64,000 nucleotides of DNA. Origin: Rhizobium terrae (GTDB lineage Bacteria > Pseudomonadota > Alphaproteobacteria > Rhizobiales > Rhizobiaceae). The first letter of the stretch is position 1. Each line of letters starts with the position of its first letter. Where the stretch lies: assembly GCF_003425685.1 (NCBI RefSeq), contig NZ_QJKM01000011.1:124001-188000 (forward strand). The letters are read 5' to 3'. Under the pieces are notes generated by a model. It did not search any database and was not told where the DNA came from. It saw only the letters and a program-made list of their open reading frames with translations. A program made the translations under genes and the position numbers. Positions 34,597-42,868 of the stretch are shown one piece after another.

Positions 34597-36306
34597 TCAT
34601 CCGTGGATCCAGAAGGCGCTCTCCGCGAACCGGTCATCCTTCCACCAGTTCAGCGTACTCCGGCCATAGCGGAAATTTTCCGCGCCAGCCTGGCTCTGCA
34701 GCGGCATGGTCACCTGACCTGACGCATCCCGCTTGGCGGTCTCGTCCGCCGTCTCCGGCACCACCGCAACGATATGGCCCGAGCGGCCGTCCTGCTTCCG
34801 ACGCGCCACGATAAGACTGACACCACCCATATTGGCATGATCCTGCAATTCGGTCGGAGATGCCGCGCGCCGCCAGCCGAAGGCGGTTCCGAAATCCCTG
34901 AGCCAGCGGAAGAGATCGTTCGCACGCACCTCGTCCACCGTGTTGCCAAGCTTGGCCTGCAGCTGCTGTCCCGCGGCGATCTTCAGCAGGGCCGACTGGT
35001 TCCACCACGTTCTCGGCAGATAGACACCCGCAAGCGTGCAGTAGTCGTGCGCGTAGATATTGCAGAATGTCAGTCCGTCGCGCGGCCAGTAGCGTTTGTG
35101 GCGCGGATTGTCCGTCGCAAGATAATCAATGATCGCCCCGAGTTCGGCGCGAAGTTCCGCGGGGCCGGTGCTCGTCCTTCGCGGCATGTTCGGCTCATTC
35201 AGCGAGTGAGCCGTCGCAATGGCGGTGCGTTTCGTTATCAGCCCGGCAGGAGGTTTGAGATTGGCCGGTGGGATTTGGCCGACTGCCGCCGGCGGCGCGC
35301 TGTTGCTGATCTCGACCTGAGCGCTCGGTGCGGAAATAGCCTGAAGATACCTGCTCGCCGCAAAGCCGCGGAAAAGGCGGTTGCCCAGCATGGTCTCAAC
35401 CTCGATGAAACCATTCCTGACATCGCCGCCGACAGCCTGGACGATATGCCCGTCCGGCATTTCCGCGACGACGTTCTCCCCTTCCGGATTGCTGATCCGC
35501 GGCTCGCTGCGCAGGCGCAGCGTCGAGACGGATGTCGTTACCTCGAAGAATGCTCCCGCTGCCGTCACAGCCCCGCCGTCCGAAACAAACGCCGTGCCCG
35601 CCGCCGGCGCCACCACTGCCGGAGCGGCACCCGGAGCCGCGACACGTCGGGCCATCGCGAGATAGTCGCGGATGAACTCGCCGTAATACTTGCCGTCAAC
35701 CTTATAGCCCTGCTTCAAACCCCTGCTCGGATCAAAGCCGCCGGTGTTGTAGCATATCGCGACTTCGCAAAATTCCATGTCGGTAATGGAGGTCCGGTTC
35801 TGCAGACCCCGTTTCCGCAAGCCCGTCTTCAGCTCGCCGAGGGCCTTCTGGAGTGAACTGCTGAAATTCTGGTATTTCTGCAGGAGAAAGTAGTTCGGGT
35901 CCTCCAGAAAGAACTGGAGGTCGTACTGGAAGACACCGAAGCCGTGGCAGAACTTGTTCGGGTTTGAGGTATAGCGCTGATATTGAGGGACGTGCGCCGC
36001 CATATCGACGAACGCGGTGCGGGCGATCGCGAACATCTGCGTTCCGTTGGGAACGGCTGTGAGATCCGCTTTCGTCCGGGGAAATGCATTGCGGCCTCCG
36101 TTCGCGTCGATGATGTCGCCGCAGCAGAGGGCCGCAATCTGAACCGGCGTGAGGTTCTGGCGCCGCATGGCAGTCCAGAGCTCACCGGTTTCCTGACAGG
36201 CAAGCGCCGTCAGCATGTCCACATCAAAAACGGTGCCGGCCGTCGCCGCGGTTATATTTGCCGCGAAACTGGTCTTGAACCAGAGAATGTCATTTGAATT
36301 TGCCAT
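34597..36306 (-). CDS. Putative bifunctional peptidoglycan hydrolase (lysozyme-like + SH3 + amidase-like)
   Basis: A 569-residue protein without signal peptide or membrane helix. Residues 28-220 look like a lysozyme-superfamily domain: ACQETGELW with candidate catalytic Glu39, CHGFGVFQYDLQFF, and AICYNTGGFD..GYKVDGKYYGEF. Residues about 260-325 look like an SH3-type fold (STLRLRSEPR, GHIVQAVGG, FRGFAASRYLQAI), followed by a proline-rich linker. Residues 380-569 look like a papain-like amidase, with Cys415 in LTFCNIYAHDYC and His511 in GRSGHIVAVVPE. The assignment is by eye and needs structural checks. AGGGGGCGG precedes the ATG; the gene stands alone between purN and the Nudix operon, behind an AT-rich leader. 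Confidence 0.65.
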   Translation of the reverse strand: MANSNDILWFKTSFAANITAATAGTVFDVDMLTALACQETGELWTAMRRQNLTPVQIAALCCGDIIDANGGRNAFPRTKADLTAVPNGTQMFAIARTAFVDMAAHVPQYQRYTSNPNKFCHGFGVFQYDLQFFLEDPNYFLLQKYQNFSSSLQKALGELKTGLRKRGLQNRTSITDMEFCEVAICYNTGGFDPSRGLKQGYKVDGKYYGEFIRDYLAMARRVAAPGAAPAVVAPAAGTAFVSDGGAVTAAGAFFEVTTSVSTLRLRSEPRISNPEGENVVAEMPDGHIVQAVGGDVRNGFIEVETMLGNRLFRGFAASRYLQAISAPSAQVEISNSAPPAAVGQIPPANLKPPAGLITKRTAIATAHSLNEPNMPRRTSTGPAELRAELGAIIDYLATDNPRHKRYWPRDGLTFCNIYAHDYCTLAGVYLPRTWWNQSALLKIAAGQQLQAKLGNTVDEVRANDLFRWLRDFGTAFGWRRAASPTELQDHANMGGVSLIVARRKQDGRSGHIVAVVPETADETAKRDASGQVTMPLQSQAGAENFRYGRSTLNWWKDDRFAESAFWIHG

Positions 36307-36449
36307 ATTCCGCCCCCTAAAAAAAGTCGAGCGGAATTATCGCATAAGTTGCGTGCACAAACAAATTACAAATACAATCGAGACGCGAGCGTCGGGTTAC
36401 GGAAAGGCAGGCATATCCCGACTGATGGGAATGCCGCGCGCGCGTCCGT

Positions 36450-37034
36450 CTACAGGTGATTCCGGTTTATCACCGCCCATTGCAGCATGATGATCGTCTT
36501 GGCGTCGATGATCTCGCCGCTTTCGATCATCGCCACGGCTTCATCGAGCGGCAGTTCCAGGACTTCGATGTCCTCATGCTCCTCCGCCAGGCCGCCGCCA
36601 TCGCTGACACGATCGGAAAGATCGATCGGCGCATAGAAGAAATGCACGACCTCCGTCAACGCGCCGGGCGAGGTCAGGGCCTTGAAGAGGAAGCGGACGT
36701 CGCGAACCCGGTAGCCGGTTTCCTCGATCGCCTCGCGGCGGATCGCCTCCTCCGGCTCATCGCCGTCGAGAAGCCCGGCCGGCACTTCGATCATCCATGC
36801 GGGATCGCCGGTGAGATAAGCCGGCAGGCGGAACTGCTTGGCCAGCACGACGATGTCGCGGCCGGGATCATAGAGCAGGATGCAGGCCGCGGGCGTCCGA
36901 TGGAAGATTTCACGCCTCAGCCGATGCGTCGCGCCATTGCGGTCCGTATAGTCGAGTTCGACGCTCGACAGTCGCGTCCAGCCATTCGACAGCGTGGTAT
37001 CGCCGACGATCTTCGCCCGTTCATCCATTGTCAT
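36450..37034 (-). CDS. Nudix hydrolase (NudK/ADP-ribose pyrophosphatase type)
   Basis: A 194-residue Nudix protein. The Nudix box is complete: GLLDGDEPEEAIRREAIEE followed by TGY (G-X5-E-X7-REUXEEXGU). Preceding conserved text VLAKQFRLPAYL and WMIEVPAG, and downstream EVVHFFYAPIDLSDR, suit the NudK-like or ADP-ribose-hydrolysing subgroup that acts on sugar nucleotides. The exact substrate is not assignable. Its start codon overlaps the stop of the molybdopterin oxidoreductase by four bases, so it is the second gene of that operon. Confidence 0.9.
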   Translation of the reverse strand: MTMDERAKIVGDTTLSNGWTRLSSVELDYTDRNGATHRLRREIFHRTPAACILLYDPGRDIVVLAKQFRLPAYLTGDPAWMIEVPAGLLDGDEPEEAIRREAIEETGYRVRDVRFLFKALTSPGALTEVVHFFYAPIDLSDRVSDGGGLAEEHEDIEVLELPLDEAVAMIESGEIIDAKTIIMLQWAVINRNHL

Positions 37035-39181
37035 GCGGCGTCCTTGGGGGTCTCTCTGCGAAGCCAGACCTTGTTGTCGTGAAAGGCCGCGCCGCCATAG
37101 GGAGCGACGGCATCGGCGCCGGTCAGCACGTTGATGCCCTCGCCGTCGAGATGTCTGCCGTTCGGCCAGAGCCCCTCGGCGATCAGCACGCCCGGCCTTG
37201 CACCGGGCACGATCCTGGCATGCAGGCGCACTTCACCACGGCTGTTGCCGAGCCGGACGATATCGCCGTCGGCAATGCCGAGACGTTCCGCATCGGTCGG
37301 CTCGATCATCACGTCCGGCCGCCCTTCCCTCTCGTAGGAACTCCTGGTTTCGGAGAAGGAGGAGTTGAGGAAGCTTCTTGCCGGAGAGGTCGCCAGCCGG
37401 AAGGGATGCGCCTCGTCCGCCACTTCGATAACGTCGACCTGATCCGGGAAGACCGGCAGTTCGGAAAGCGGCCCCATCGGACCGACATTTGCCGGCGGCT
37501 TGTCCGGCCACGGTCCGTTCGTCCAGTCGGGGCGGAAGCGAAACCTGCCGTCCGGATAACCGAAGCCCTTGATGTAATGCGCCGTCTCGAAATCCGGCTG
37601 CGCGTCGATCCACTTTTCCCGCTCCAGCACGTCGACACCCGGCCAATGGCTATCCTTCAGAATCCGGTCGATATGCTCGCGCTCGTTCAGGCCGAAACCA
37701 GGGAAATGGTCGACGCCGAGGCGTTTGGCCAATTCCTCGATGACGAAGAGATTGGTGCGGACGGTCGATGGCGGTTCGGTGAGTTTCGGACCGAGCAGAA
37801 TATGTTGCTGACCGCCGGCACGATAGATGTCGTCATGCTCCAGGAACATCGTCGCCGGCAGGACGATATCGGCGACGGCGGCCGTATCCGTCATGAACTG
37901 CTCGTGGACCGCCACGAACAGATCGTCGCGCAGGAAACCTCGGCGAACGAGGCGCTGTTCCGGGGCGACGTTCATCGGGTTGGTGTTCTGGATCAGCATG
38001 GCCGTGACCGGCCCGCCATGGCGCAGCGCTTCGGCATCGCCGGTCAGCACCCGGCCGATCTGCGACTGGTCGAGCTGGCGGATGTCCGGGTCGGCATAAG
38101 CGGTGCCCATCAGTTCGGACTTGTTGAGCCTGAAAATCTCGCCGTTGTTGTGAAAGGCGCCGCCGCCCTCGTATTGCCATGAGCCGAGCACGGTCGCGAT
38201 CGACAGCGCCGCATGCATGGCGACCGTGCCGTTGCGCTGGCGGGCGAAACCGTATCCCAGCCGGAAGAATGTCTTTTTCGTCGTGCCGACCAGCCTGGCG
38301 AAGTTTTCGATCTCCTCGACCGAAAGGCCGGTAATGGCCGAAGCCCATTCCGGCGTCTTCGTCTTCAGATGCACTTCGAGACCGGCAGGGTCGTCGGCAT
38401 ATTTTCCCATGTAGGCGCGGTCGGCATGCCCATCGCGGAAGGCGATGTGCATGACGGCGCAGGCAAGTGCGGCGTCGGTGCCGGGGCGGACGGTCAGCGC
38501 GACGTCCGCCTGCTTCATGGTCGGATTGTCGTAGATGTCGACGACGACGATCTTCGCGCCACGTTCCTTGCGGGCTTTCACCGCATGGGTCATGACGTTG
38601 ACCTGGGTCGATACGGCATTGGTGCCCCAGATCACCACGCAATCGGATTTCGCCATCTCGCGTGGATCGGGGCCGCGCAGCGCACCCGTGCCCATGACGT
38701 AACCGGTCCAGGCCATATTGGTGCAGATCGTGCCGAAGAAGCCGGAATATTTCTTGGCATGCCGCAGGCGCTCGATCGAATCGCGCTGCACCTGGCCCAT
38801 CGTACCGGCGTAGAAATAAGGCCAGACAGCTTCGGATCCATGTTTCGCTTCGGCCTTCACGAAGGCCTCGGCGATTTCGTCGAGCGCCGCTTCCCAGGAA
38901 ACCTCCTGCCAGTCGCCCGCACCCTTGGCGCCCTTGCGGCGCTGCGGCACCATCAGCCGGCCCGGATGATAGATGCGCTCGGAATAGCGCGCCACCTTGG
39001 CGCAGATGACGCCGGCCGTATAGGTATTGTCGGCCGCGCCGCGCACCCGGCCGATGCGGCCGTCGGCCGTCAGGTCGACATCCAGCGCGCAGGCGGACGG
39101 ACAGTCGTGCGGGCAGACGGTGTGGCCGACGGAATTATGGCCGAGAGTGGTTTTGGCGGTGATTTGGGTCGCAACGTTCAT
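37031..39181 (-). CDS. Molybdopterin-dependent oxidoreductase (BisC/formate dehydrogenase-like)
   Basis: A 716-residue enzyme of the DMSO-reductase superfamily. The N-terminal [4Fe-4S] motif has cysteines at 23, 27, 31 and 60 (VCPHDCPSACALDV ... GVICAK). Further family text: PYFYAGTMGQVQRDSI, CVVIWGTNAVSTQVNVMTHAV, TVRPGTDAALACAVMH, and the C-terminal MPT-binding domain MIEPTDAERLGIADGDIVRL. It binds the bis-MGD cofactor in the cytoplasm; no Tat signal is present. Substrate unknown. The start at 39181 precedes the Fe-S motif by 22 residues; longer frames upstream overlap rlmJ. It depends on the Moco genes moaD/moaE found at 45.7-46.6 kb. Confidence 0.92.
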   Translation of the reverse strand: MNVATQITAKTTLGHNSVGHTVCPHDCPSACALDVDLTADGRIGRVRGAADNTYTAGVICAKVARYSERIYHPGRLMVPQRRKGAKGAGDWQEVSWEAALDEIAEAFVKAEAKHGSEAVWPYFYAGTMGQVQRDSIERLRHAKKYSGFFGTICTNMAWTGYVMGTGALRGPDPREMAKSDCVVIWGTNAVSTQVNVMTHAVKARKERGAKIVVVDIYDNPTMKQADVALTVRPGTDAALACAVMHIAFRDGHADRAYMGKYADDPAGLEVHLKTKTPEWASAITGLSVEEIENFARLVGTTKKTFFRLGYGFARQRNGTVAMHAALSIATVLGSWQYEGGGAFHNNGEIFRLNKSELMGTAYADPDIRQLDQSQIGRVLTGDAEALRHGGPVTAMLIQNTNPMNVAPEQRLVRRGFLRDDLFVAVHEQFMTDTAAVADIVLPATMFLEHDDIYRAGGQQHILLGPKLTEPPSTVRTNLFVIEELAKRLGVDHFPGFGLNEREHIDRILKDSHWPGVDVLEREKWIDAQPDFETAHYIKGFGYPDGRFRFRPDWTNGPWPDKPPANVGPMGPLSELPVFPDQVDVIEVADEAHPFRLATSPARSFLNSSFSETRSSYEREGRPDVMIEPTDAERLGIADGDIVRLGNSRGEVRLHARIVPGARPGVLIAEGLWPNGRHLDGEGINVLTGADAVAPYGGAAFHDNKVWLRRETPKDAA

Positions 39182-39265
39182 GGGTTTTCTATATTGCAAG
39201 CCGATGGCTGCCAAAAGCAGCTTTTGCGGCGCATCAAATTTATTGATTCTGGAATATGGTCGACC

Positions 39266-40129
39266 ATGAACTACCGGCATATCTATCACGCGGGCAACTT
39301 TGCCGACGTCCTGAAACATGCGGTTCTGGCGCGACTCGTCCGTTACGCGCAGAACAAGGACAAGGCATTTCGCGTGCTCGATACCCATGCCGGAATCGGG
39401 CTCTACGACCTTTCCACCGACGAAGCCCAGAAGACCGGCGAATGGCTGGAAGGGATCGGCCGGCTGATGGGGGCGGAGCTTCCGCCAAAGGTCGCCGAAC
39501 TCCTGGAGCCCTATCTCAACGCCGTCAGGGAATTAAACCCGGATGGCGGCGTCCGACTCTATCCCGGATCTCCGAAGCTCGCCCGCATGCTGTTTCGCCC
39601 ACAGGACCGACTCTCGGCGATGGAACTGCACCCGGAAGACTTCAACCGTCTGCACAACCTGTTCGAAGGCGATTTCCAGGTGCGCGTGACCGAACTCGAC
39701 GGCTGGCTGGCGCTCGGCGCGCATCTGCCGCCGAAGGAAAAGCGCGGCATCATCCTGGTCGATCCGCCCTTCGAGGAAGACGGCGAATACAAGCGCCTGG
39801 TGAAAGGGCTCGCCAACGCATGGCGGCGCTTTCCGGGCGGCATCTACTGCCTCTGGTATCCGATCAAGAAGAGCGCCCCGCTCAAGGCCTTTCACGACGA
39901 GTTGCAGGCGCTCCGCATCCCCAAGATGCTCTGCGCCGAACTCACCGTCCGCAGCGATCGCCACACGACCGGGCTCACCGGTTCGGGCCTCGTCATCGTC
40001 AACCCGCCCTTCACGCTGAAGGACGAACTGCATCTGCTTCTGCCGGTCCTGAAGACCGTTCTGGCGCAGGACCGTTTCGCCTCGCAACGCGCCTTCTGGC
40101 TGCAGGGCGAAGAGGTGAACGAGACTTGA
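39266..40129 (+). CDS. rlmJ: 23S rRNA (adenine2030-N6)-methyltransferase
   Basis: Methylates A2030 of 23S rRNA using SAM. The 287-residue protein begins MNYRHIYHAGNFADVLKHAV, the conserved start of RlmJ, and carries the SAM-binding VLDTHAGIGLYDL and the catalytic DPPFEEDGEYKRL (equivalent to the NPPY/DPPY motif) with the later FTLKDELHLLLP segment. The ATG at 39266 is the family start. The gene is divergent from the molybdopterin oxidoreductase; the 84-base gap is their joint promoter region. Confidence 0.95.
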   Translation: MNYRHIYHAGNFADVLKHAVLARLVRYAQNKDKAFRVLDTHAGIGLYDLSTDEAQKTGEWLEGIGRLMGAELPPKVAELLEPYLNAVRELNPDGGVRLYPGSPKLARMLFRPQDRLSAMELHPEDFNRLHNLFEGDFQVRVTELDGWLALGAHLPPKEKRGIILVDPPFEEDGEYKRLVKGLANAWRRFPGGIYCLWYPIKKSAPLKAFHDELQALRIPKMLCAELTVRSDRHTTGLTGSGLVIVNPPFTLKDELHLLLPVLKTVLAQDRFASQRAFWLQGEEVNET

Positions 40130-40182
40130 CTGCCCGCGGCTTCCCGCCCATGGTGCGGCGCATCCGGGAGGTTCGCCGCGCC

Positions 40183-40845
40183 ATGAAACACCTTCTCACC
40201 ACCATGCTGATCACGGTGCTGGCAACGACCGCCGCAGCGCAGGAGCGTCGCCCCGAAAGCCGCCAGGACCATGCCGGCATCTTCGATTTCTACGTGCTGT
40301 CGCTTTCCTGGTCGCCGACATTCTGCGCCGGGCAAGGCGGCAGCAGGAACGACCAGCAATGCGGCACGGGCAAGGACTTCCGGTTCATCGTACACGGGCT
40401 CTGGCCGCAATACGAAAAAGGCTATCCGGATTTCTGCGAGACCAGCGAACCGGACCGCGTTCCCCGCGAGCTCGGCCGGCCGCTCTTCGACATCATGCCG
40501 TCCATGGGGTTGATCGGCCATCAGTGGCGCAAGCATGGAAGCTGCACCGGCCTTGGCCAGCGCGATTATTTCGGCAAGCTGCGCGAGGCCTGGGGCCGCA
40601 TCCGCCTCCCTTCCGATCTCTCCCGCGGCGAGACCGCCCTGACGCTCTCGGCCGAGCAGATCGAGGAAAAATTCGTTATCGCCAATCCGGGCATGAGCCG
40701 GCGCGGCATCTCCACGAGCTGTGAAGGCAAGCAGCTCGAAGAAGTCCGCATCTGCCTGACCAAGGACCTGCAGTTCCGCGATTGCGCCGAGGTGGACCGG
40801 GACGGCTGCAAGATCGGCCAGATCACCTTGCCGGCGGCGCGCTGA
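40183..40845 (+). CDS. Periplasmic ribonuclease T2
   Basis: A 220-residue secreted endoribonuclease that cleaves RNA via 2',3'-cyclic phosphates. Signal peptide: MKHLLTTMLITVLATTAAAQ. Both catalytic signatures are present: CAS I FIVHGLWPQ (His71) and CAS II GHQWRKHGSC (His113, His118), with cysteines for disulfides. The ATG at 40183 is preceded by GGGAGG; an in-frame ATG at 40150 is less likely. It could scavenge phosphate or nucleotides from RNA outside the cell. It follows rlmJ by 53 bases. Confidence 0.94.
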   Translation: MKHLLTTMLITVLATTAAAQERRPESRQDHAGIFDFYVLSLSWSPTFCAGQGGSRNDQQCGTGKDFRFIVHGLWPQYEKGYPDFCETSEPDRVPRELGRPLFDIMPSMGLIGHQWRKHGSCTGLGQRDYFGKLREAWGRIRLPSDLSRGETALTLSAEQIEEKFVIANPGMSRRGISTSCEGKQLEEVRICLTKDLQFRDCAEVDRDGCKIGQITLPAAR

Positions 40846-40881
40846 CGTTTTTCATCACGCCTTTCATCAAGAGGAAAGACC

Positions 40882-41478
40882 ATGAAGCTGCTTTATTCTC
40901 CGGCCTCGCCCTATTCCGCCAAGGCGCGCATGGCGGCGCGTTATCTCGGCATAGAGATCACGGAGGTGAAGACCGATACCAACGCAAATCCGCCGGAGCT
41001 CATCAACAGCAACCCGCTCGGCAAGATTCCGGTGCTGATCCGCGACGGCGAACCGCCGGTCTACGACAGCGTGGCGATCATGCACTTCCTCGACCGCCAG
41101 TCTGGCGGAAAGCTTTATCCGAAGAAGGATCAGAAGCGCACCGAGGCGGAAGTGCTGGAAGCGCTCTGCGACGGCATCATGGATTGCCTTCTGGCGATCG
41201 TCTACGAACGCCGCTCGCGGGACGAAGAGAAGGTTCACCAGCCGTGGATCGACAAGCAGTGGGCGAAGGTGGTTCGCGGCCTCGACTATCTGGAAAACAA
41301 CCTGCCGAAAACCGGCAAGAAGCTGAACGGCGGGCATTTTGCGCTCGCTGCGCTGATCGGTTACCTCGACCTGCGCTTCAACGGCCAGTGGGCGGAAGGC
41401 CGGCCCGAGCTCGCCTCCTGGCCCGATACCTTCTCCAAGCGCTTTTCCCACTATGCCTCGATGAAATCGGCGGCCTGA
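40882..41478 (+). CDS. Glutathione S-transferase family protein
   Basis: A 198-residue GST-like protein. The thioredoxin-fold N-terminal domain begins MKLLYSPASPYSAKARMAAR with a serine in the catalytic position, followed by INSNPLGKIPVLIRDG (the cis-Pro and glutathione-binding loop) and VYDSVAIMHFLDRQ. The C-terminal domain is all-helical (GGHFALAALIGYLDLRFN). Substrate unknown. GAGGAAAGACC precedes the ATG. It is followed by a strong terminator; it may be read from its own promoter or with RNase T2. Confidence 0.9.
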   Translation: MKLLYSPASPYSAKARMAARYLGIEITEVKTDTNANPPELINSNPLGKIPVLIRDGEPPVYDSVAIMHFLDRQSGGKLYPKKDQKRTEAEVLEALCDGIMDCLLAIVYERRSRDEEKVHQPWIDKQWAKVVRGLDYLENNLPKTGKKLNGGHFALAALIGYLDLRFNGQWAEGRPELASWPDTFSKRFSHYASMKSAA

Positions 41479-41500
41479 AAGCGGCCCTCCGAAAACAAGA

Positions 41501-41530
41501 AAGCCCGGACCGAAGTCCGGGCTTTTTTCT
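41501..41530 (+). terminator. Rho-independent terminator
   Basis: AAGCCCGGAC and GTCCGGGCTT pair around CGAA and are followed by TTTTCT. It lies 22 bases after the GST stop and 17 bases before the convergent porin stop. Confidence 0.9.
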
Positions 41531-41546
41531 CAGCCTTTCGAAAGGC

Positions 41547-42185
41547 TTAGAACTTGACGCCGATACCGACCTTGACGCTGTGGTCGTCGAAGCCCTTCGA
41601 GACCGAACCGGAGTCGAGGCTGTAACGATCGGTGCCGTAGTCCGTGTAACGGTATTCGACGCGGGCCGTGATGTTGTTGGTGATGAAAGCTTCCGCACCC
41701 GCACCGACGGTGTAACCGACGCCGGTCTTGCTGTCGGACGAGGTGGCATCCTTCAGCTCGTTGTCCTGCAGGGCAAGACCTGCCGTACCGTAGATCATGA
41801 AGGGGTTGAGGTCGTAACCGACGCGGCCGCGAACCGAGCCGTTCCAGCCGGCCTTGCCTTCGAAACCTTCGATCGTGTCGTTCTTCGTGCCGTTGTAGCC
41901 GACATCGGCTTCGACACCGTAGACGATCTGGCCGGACTGCCAGTTGTAGCCGGTGAACGCACCGCCGCCGAACGCGCCGTCACGATCGCCTGCGCCGCCG
42001 AAGCGGCCCCAGTCATACTGGCCGTAACCACCGAGGTAGAAGCCCTGCCAGGTGGCAACCGGTGCCGGCTCTTCGACTGCTGCCGGAGCCTGCGGAATTT
42101 GATCGACGGCATCAGCGGCATTGGCCGCGGAGATGGCGATGAAGCTGGCTGCCGAGGCCATCAGAGTTGCGATGAGAATACGCAT
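41547..42185 (-). CDS. Outer-membrane beta-barrel protein (Omp25/RopB-like)
   Basis: A 212-residue outer-membrane protein with signal peptide MRILIATLMASAASFIAISAANA. The mature protein is an eight-stranded barrel in outline: WQGFYLGGYGQYDWG, GAFGGGAFTGYNWQSGQ, GKAGWNGSVRGRVGYDLNPFM, ENNITARVEYRYTDYG-type strands, and a terminal DDHSVKVGIGVKF ending in Phe, as required for BAM assembly. It resembles the Omp25/Omp31/RopB family that holds the envelope in Rhizobiales. A CtrA-like site lies upstream in the AT-rich region. Confidence 0.92.
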   Translation of the reverse strand: MRILIATLMASAASFIAISAANAADAVDQIPQAPAAVEEPAPVATWQGFYLGGYGQYDWGRFGGAGDRDGAFGGGAFTGYNWQSGQIVYGVEADVGYNGTKNDTIEGFEGKAGWNGSVRGRVGYDLNPFMIYGTAGLALQDNELKDATSSDSKTGVGYTVGAGAEAFITNNITARVEYRYTDYGTDRYSLDSGSVSKGFDDHSVKVGIGVKF

Positions 42186-42345
42186 ACATTTTTCTCCTTT
42201 TACTGCTGTGCCGGGAAGTTCGCCGCGACAACATCATTCGCGGCAGATTTGTTCCCTGCCCGCTGAAGGTGAATGTGGATGCGAATTGAGGATTTGAAAG
42301 AGCCGAAATGTGAATTGATTGTGGCAGACACAAGGCCGAAATTGG

Positions 42346-42365
42346 ATGTTGCTGTATCGCAACAT
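42346..42365. repeat. Short inverted repeat in porin promoter region
   Basis: ATGTTGC and GCAACAT are perfect 7-bp arms around TGTATC. The site is about 160 bases upstream of the porin start, in the AT-rich region. It may be a regulator site or a leader hairpin. Confidence 0.45.
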
Positions 42366-42379
42366 GTATATCATTAACC

Positions 42380-42395
42380 CTAATTGATCCTTAAC
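42380..42395. promoter_or_regulatory. CtrA-like site upstream of the porin gene
   Basis: CTAATTGATCCTTAAC differs at one base from the CtrA consensus TTAA-N7-TTAAC. CtrA has been reported to control omp25 in Brucella, and the downstream gene is an Omp25-like porin. The link here is inference from sequence and family knowledge. Confidence 0.4.
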
Positions 42396-42868
42396 TGAAG
42401 AATAAAAACTTTTACATTCATAAACTACTTCTTAAACGACAAGTCAAAACTCGTCAATATAACTTTCGGCACCCCCCATTCCCGCCGGAGACTCTGGGTT
42501 TCCACTTCTATTCATAGAAGAACGCCGCCAGCACGCATCACACAACGAGATTTCAACGATGAAAATAGATAGTTTCAGGCGATACCGGCGCAAAGCCGGG
42601 CACTTCGCCAAGTACCCTGCCGGAATTTTGCCTCAAATGAACCGGCGGAAAACGGCTTTCCGCACCAGACGGCCATGGCGGGTCGGCCTCGCGCTCCGGC
42701 TTCCAAAACAAGGACCGAGTCACTATCTCTGCGGCAGCGGCCGATGATTTGCGGCTCAGGCCGCCAACCCGCAGACTTTTGACAAGCAGCCGATGCCGGG
42801 CCCATGCTTCGAATCAGATAAGGCCAGCCGCCGGCCACGATCGGCGGGGCTCTGGCGGAGACTATGGA

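Larger units (their letters stand above)
42186..42868. other. Long AT-rich intergenic region between porin and uvrC
   Basis: This 683-base gap has the porin promoter and the uvrC promoter pointing outward. Bases about 42330-42480 are markedly AT-rich for this genome. Elements seen: a hairpin at 42346-42365 and a CtrA-like site at 42380-42395. Positions 42559-42747 hold a plus-strand frame of 62 codons after CGAGATTTCAACG, highly basic and without family resemblance; I do not call it a gene. From about 42570 onward the GC content returns to normal but no coding signal was found. Confidence 0.6.

Noticed and set aside
40848..40874. Direct repeat TTTCATCA upstream of the first GST
   Set aside because: Two copies 12 bases apart do not fit the 11-bp PHO register and are short enough to be chance.
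42559..42747. 62-codon frame upstream of uvrC
   Set aside because: Very basic composition, mediocre ribosome site and no resemblance to any family. Kept only as a note under the intergenic region.
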